A DNA stretch of 64,000 nucleotides, taken from assembly GCA_007644065.1 (NCBI GenBank), contig VJWN01000007.1, positions 1,674,001 through 1,738,000 on the forward strand, read 5' to 3'. Source of the DNA: Margaritispora aquatica (lineage: Eukaryota > Ascomycota > Leotiomycetes > Helotiales > Discinellaceae). The notes beneath the pieces are model-generated. The model saw only the letters and a program-made list of their open reading frames with translations, was not told the origin of the DNA and searched no databases. A program made the position numbers and the translations under genes. Of this stretch, positions 59,615-64,000 are shown piece after piece. Every line of letters starts with the position of its first letter. The first letter of the stretch is position 1.

Positions 59615-60727
59615 ATGGTTCTCCCAGAAGGTTACATTTCAGGTTTCATTTGCACTTTGAAAACGTGCGATGTCAAATTATGGGGTTACGTCCACTACCA
59701 GCCCAGTTTGCCTGGAAATGTCTTATTCCTAGTAATTATCGATTTCCTCGCAATCTGTCACCTCGTTCTTGGACCAATGCATCATACGGGTCTTGTGGCA
59801 ATATCGATGCTTCTCGGTCTGGCTGCTGAATCCACTGGCTATGTTGCGCGAATATTGCTGCATTCAGATCCATTCAACAGAGTATTCTTCTTGATATACC
59901 TTATCTCTCTAACGATCGGTCCGGCATTTATCGCTGCGGCAATATATCTGACCCTCGGCCGAATCGTGGTCGTTTATGGGGAGGAAATAAGTCGAATTAA
60001 GCCTCGATCATACACCGTGTTCTTCATGGGATGTGATGTCGTCAGTCTCGTAGTTCAAGCTGTGGGTGGAGGAATTGCGGCATCAGTACCACTGACAAAC
60101 CAAAAGCTGGTAACATATCCCTTGATTGATCAAATCTAAGCTATCTATTTCTTCGGGTGGCGTACTGACTCTGCCAGATCGACCTTGGTACACACATCCT
60201 CATCGCTGGTCTTTCTTTCCAGGTTGCAAGTCTTTTCGCATTCTCGGTCTGCAGTCTGGAGTTTTTGTGGCGTGTGAGGAAATATCCGGAAAGGCGGAAC
60301 CCTGAATTTTCCGGGCTCGTCAATAGCACAAGATTCAAGCTCTTTATCTTATGTACGTTTAGTATCTTATGGTTTCAAGTGGGAATGTTCTGACAGTTGC
60401 AACATAGCATTGTTTATTGCAACAGCCTGCCTATTCGTGCGAACTGTGTTTCGATCTGTCGAGCTGAGCGGGGGGTTCTCTGGAAAACTGGCCAACAACG
60501 AGGTCCAATTCATGGTCTTAGATGGGGTCATGGTCATAATTGCGTCAATACTTTTGACTGTTCTGCATCCTGGCTACGCCTTTCAAAAGCGATGGAATGA
60601 TGCGAGCTTTCCATTTTTTGAGGATAAGGTTGCGAGCAGGGAAGTTGAAAGTCAACCCGCGGCTGGTGGAAGCTTGAATAGTGAGGAGAGGCAAGAGCCA
60701 AAGGTATCACACGTTACCGCATCTTGA
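59615..60727 (+). CDS. RTA1-family seven-helix membrane protein
   Basis: Exons 59615..60109, 60178..60352 and 60408..60727 give 329 aa. RTA1-like proteins (RTA1, RSB1, RTM1) are seven-helix membrane proteins linked to lipid/sphingoid-base translocation and to resistance to toxic compounds. Marks: the helix with GLAAESTGYVAR, FFLIYLISLTIGPAFIAAAIYLTLGR (family motif APxxxAAxxYxxLGR), the CDVVSLVVQAVGGG helix, GTHILIAGLSFQVASLFAF, and FRSVELSGGFSGKL (the R-xxE-xxxG family signature, ending in LDGVMVIIASILLTVLHPG). The C-terminal 45 residues are polar and cytosolic. Located across the promoter from the PKS; a role in self-resistance or lipid handling of the product is inferred. Confidence 0.9.
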
Positions 60728-61466
60728 TCATGTCAATTCCAATCAAGATTGCTCCAAATTATCAGACTTTTGTGCTTGTTAATGCACAAGTCAAACACAG
60801 CGAGGCGGCATATCACATTGGACATTCATACAGAAATAGTCTACAACATGGTGACTGCCTTAGCTAGACTACCCTAAATTTGATGAGTCCACAAGTTTAC
60901 ACTGAAACATGCTCCAAATCTGATAGATGCTCGTATACCCGCCTTCTATTATATGCACCTCTTCCAACCATTTACCAAAGTGAGCACATGGCCCCATTCT
61001 CACAAGCCAAAAGTTAAGTCTGCATGGTAGTGCCTTTAATCTCTACAATCGAGTTGCAGCAGCAGCCTTGCGGCGTAGCGACGTCTTTACTCAGCTATCT
61101 TGAAGCGCCTCTTAACTGTCAAGCTGGCCGAAACCTTTATCGAATGCGGTCCGCTAAACCGTGCAGGGTGAGGAGTTGACGTAAAACGTGTGAATCAGCC
61201 CGGCATATGCAGGATGTTCAACCGGCAGACAATGAGGAGTTTGGCGTCTCCACCTGGCTTCATCGAGCGGCTTAGCCTCATGAGTGCGTATTCTCCGTTT
61301 TCCAGTTTGGGATTATGTTGACCCTTAAGCATGTGCTTAGTAGGCTTTCCATAACGTTGTGCTATTGCTCAATGCCATAATTGAAATTGATATCAAAATT
61401 CGGGAGCAAACTTAATCAAGCAATCCACTTCTTGTTCAATCCCCACAATCCACACAAGCTCTCACA
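60728..61466. promoter_or_regulatory. promoter region of the first oxidoreductase gene
   Basis: 739 nt between RTA1 and the Gfo/Idh/MocA gene. Nothing specific recognised. Confidence 0.45.
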
Positions 61467-62756
61467 ATGGGTTCAATTGAGAAGCCGCTGAACGGTCATC
61501 GAAAAATTCTCAACATAGGTGTTGTTGGATTGGGAGAAGTTGCGCAGGTTTGTTTACAACAAAATATTAGTATACTTCGTTAATTCTTGCATGTAGGTAT
61601 CTCATATACTGGCATTAAATAACCTCTCCGATTATTTCCAGATCACCTATCTCTGCCATGCCTCTCAACAGGCAATTGAACATTGCAGCAAGAAAGTTGT
61701 TTTTGGGGCTGTTAAAACGACCTTGAATGCGGCAGAGCTCATTGCTTCTCCAGACGTTGACGTTGTTCTCATCTGCGCGGTCAACGCATTCCACCCATCA
61801 TATGCCATCTTAGCACTACAGCACAACAAGTATGTGCTAGTAGAGAAACCACTTGCGTTGAACTACAGAGACCTAGACGCCATCATTGAGGCCGAAAAGA
61901 CTTCAACAGCGAGAGTATTCGTTGGCTATCAGAGAAGATATGCCGAAGCCTTCATGGATGCTTTGAAGGAGGTTTCGAGCTTGGACAAGATAGAGTTCGT
62001 TCGAGTGAGAGGTATGTTTTCTTGTATCTAACTTAAGCCGTTTACTGAGCTGGAAGATATAATTGGTCCAAACCATGCTTTTGTCAGCCAGTCTGGTACC
62101 TTCCCCAAGACTTTCACGGACTTCCAGCCAGAAGAAGCGTTGAAAATGCACGCAACAGAAGAAGCAATGGTGAAGGAAGCAGTTATCAATGATTGTGGGG
62201 TTGAGGCCACTGAGGAGGCGAAATCCATGTTCAGAATTTTGACAGGGTAAGTTTGGATCACAGTTCACACAAATGTCCGAGCATTACTGACCTTAGTAGA
62301 CTGGGTGTGCATGATCTATCTGCTATGCGCGAGATGATTGGCATGCCCACAAAAGTGCTCGGTGCCTCTCTCCAATGGTCAATTTGGAGCGTTCTGTTCC
62401 AATACGAGGGCTTCCCAGTGAGCTATGAGTCTGGCATAATCAATGTTCCAGCATTTGACGCTCACATCGAAGTCTACTCAAAAGATAAGATTGTGCGTGT
62501 CACTTATGACACACCCTATGTTAAGGGTCTTCCAGTTACCATGACCATCAGGGAGAGAATTGATGGTCTCAAAGGTGACGGATACCAGGAGCGAACTATT
62601 AGGAAGACTTACGAAGATCCTTTTACTCTACAGTTCTTGGATTTCTATAGATGTGCGACTGAAGGAAAGACACCGAAGACTTCAGCTGTAGATGCTCGTG
62701 AAGATCAAGATTTGATCAAGATGATTCTGCAGGTGGGGTTTCCTAGCAAATCTTAG
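61467..62756 (+). CDS. Gfo/Idh/MocA family NAD(P)-dependent oxidoreductase
   Basis: Exons 61467..61547, 61597..62011, 62057..62246 and 62300..62756 give 380 aa. Rossmann signature LNIGVVGLGEVAQ near the N-terminus (intron 1 directly follows it), DVDVVLICAVNAFHPSYA, and the family EKP motif in VLVEKPLALN (Lys at the active site), followed by VGYQRRYAEAF. The C-terminal substrate domain has LGVHDLSAMREMIGMP, with the His/Asp placement typical of this family. Members oxidise or reduce sugars, inositols and other polyols, or biliverdin-like substrates; the substrate here is unknown. It follows the RTA1 gene on the same strand and precedes a second member of the family. Acceptor 62299 is the second AG of TAGTAG and is required for phase. 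Confidence 0.9.
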
Positions 62757-63795
62757 AGCGCTGTGTAAGAATCATGTACGTAGTGTGATAGTTTCAATGA
62801 AATATGTTTTGAGCCATAAAACTTCGTGTTTCTATCTATGATCTGATTGCTGTGATTTTCGATATCTTCATTGTGAGTATGTCGATGCAGCTGTGTTTGA
62901 ATGTCAACGTTCCGATGCGAAGTCGACTGGATCAATTCAACCGAAAACCCTTGGTGCTGCTGACCTGCATTAAGGGAGCCCCATTTATTTACTTGTATCA
63001 AACGCGTATGTGTTCCCCAGCATTTTACCTCGTAACTGCAAGCGCATGGGGAACATATATTGAGTTGTACACTGATCCCTACGACCGCAGAGGGTAAACG
63101 GACCAGCCGCATCGTTACAGGGGCATTGAAGCTGAAAGCCAAGGAATTCTGAATCCGGCCGCATTTCAGGCTGCATACATGTCGCTAGGTTCCTGAATTG
63201 GATAAAGTGGGTAAACAAATAATTCATTGCCTCGCTTACGCCCTCGCTTCCGCCCCCTGGCAACGCTCGCTTGTGGTTGGTTGGTTCGGACCCTGTTGCC
63301 ACGCCGCAAAGGTACTGTCAGACGTGACGCCTACCTATGCATCGTAAGGGTAAGCACAGTATCAATGCTTGAGATGACTCTAGCTCGACGTCTCAGCGAC
63401 ACGGGATTCTCGGATATTGCACCGACATTCGTTGAACCGGAGCATGGGGAACCGAAGCCGTAAACTGCAATCGCTACTCTGGGAAGTTGCTGATTTCAAC
63501 CAACCTCAAGGGTCACGCCATAATGAGGGGGATCGCTCCCGGAAACATTATGTTGCACTGCATGAACCATATTAGGTATTGGATTATTGTGTTCTGGTGC
63601 ATTGCAAGAGCGCTTGGCACCAGACGAGGCTGATGGTGGGTGAGGGTCTCTGACTGACCCCTTCAAATCACAATCATTCAGCTATAAATCAATTGACAGA
63701 ATTTGGATACATCAAACCCGTGAGATTATCAGTCACCAATCCATTCTATCCATTCCATCATAATACTAAAATATATCACTTATCAACCATCGATA
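62757..63795. promoter_or_regulatory. intergenic region before the second oxidoreductase gene
   Basis: About 1 kb. Minus-strand frames at 62753-63302 and a plus-strand frame at 63227-63463 show no family resemblance. Confidence 0.5.
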
Positions 63796-64000
63796 ATGGG
63801 CGACGTCACACTTAGCAAGGAAAGTGGCGAGAAGAAAGATACGCCTTGGAGAATCTATCTTTATGGAGCTGGTTTTATCGCACAGCATCATGCTGTTGCA
63901 GCGGCAACCTTAAGCAATGTCGAGATATATGCCGCCGATCCCTCCCAAAACGCTCGTGACTCATTCAGCGCCAAATTTCCCCAGGCCAAAATTTTCGATA
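63796..64000 (+). CDS. Gfo/Idh/MocA-like oxidoreductase, 3' end outside window
   Basis: The first 68 codons of a gene running off the window. After a short polar N-terminus (MGDVTLSKESGEKKD) the Rossmann motif WRIYLYGAGFIAQHHAVAAA is plain, followed by VEIYAADPS (end of strand 2, with Asp as the usual cofactor-ribose acid). This is a second Gfo/Idh/MocA-type dehydrogenase in tandem with the 61467 gene, but only distantly similar to it. Probably part of the same cluster. Catalytic residues lie beyond the window. Confidence 0.75.
   Translation, partial: MGDVTLSKESGEKKDTPWRIYLYGAGFIAQHHAVAAATLSNVEIYAADPSQNARDSFSAKFPQAKIFD

Overview
The window is nuclear DNA of a filamentous ascomycete (Pezizomycotina). 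The evidence is short (about 45-60 nt) phase-consistent GT-AG introns in nearly every gene, fungus-specific families (rhodopsin-domain membrane proteins, RTA1, Zn2Cys6, DUF3425 bZIP, GPR1/FUN34/ATO, LtrA-like), an HR-PKS gene, and a Tc1-like transposon carrying the C-to-T / G-to-A decay expected of repeat-induced point mutation (RIP). A leotiomycete is possible, but that is only an impression.

Left part (0-16 kb): a Fet4-type low-affinity iron transporter (-), a cation diffusion facilitator (+), a decayed homeodomain-like gene (+), a fungal rhodopsin-domain protein (-) divergent from a cytochrome P450 (+), a small secreted cysteine-rich protein (+) and an ATO-type acetate/ammonia permease (-). 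Middle (16-38 kb): a gene-poor stretch with a tRNA-derived SINE-like piece and a complete but dead Tc1-like element bounded by TA; a mitochondrial-type protein gene with an in-frame amber codon; mitochondrial dihydroorotate dehydrogenase; a 603-aa protein whose N-terminus is an array of nine Cys/His units, each ending at an intron that splits the last codon of the unit; an alpha/beta hydrolase; a DUF3425 bZIP-like regulator; an LtrA-like membrane protein; an acidic fungal protein of unknown role; an epoxide-hydrolase-like enzyme; and a gene remnant with four in-frame stops.

Right part (41.8-64 kb): this looks like one secondary-metabolite cluster: a Zn2Cys6 regulator, an MFS exporter, a 3299-aa highly reducing polyketide synthase (KS-AT-DH-MeT-ER-KR-ACP) that ends in a carnitine-acyltransferase-type domain, an RTA1 membrane protein, and two Gfo/Idh/MocA dehydrogenases, the second cut by the window end. 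The family knowledge used here is that such a C-terminal acyltransferase can release the chain onto an alcohol or polyol. Together with two sugar/polyol-type dehydrogenases, this suggests a polyketide-polyol ester pathway. That product idea is inference.

Exon coordinates were derived by hand from splice signals, reading phase and family conservation. Coding phases close exactly in all multi-exon genes given here.
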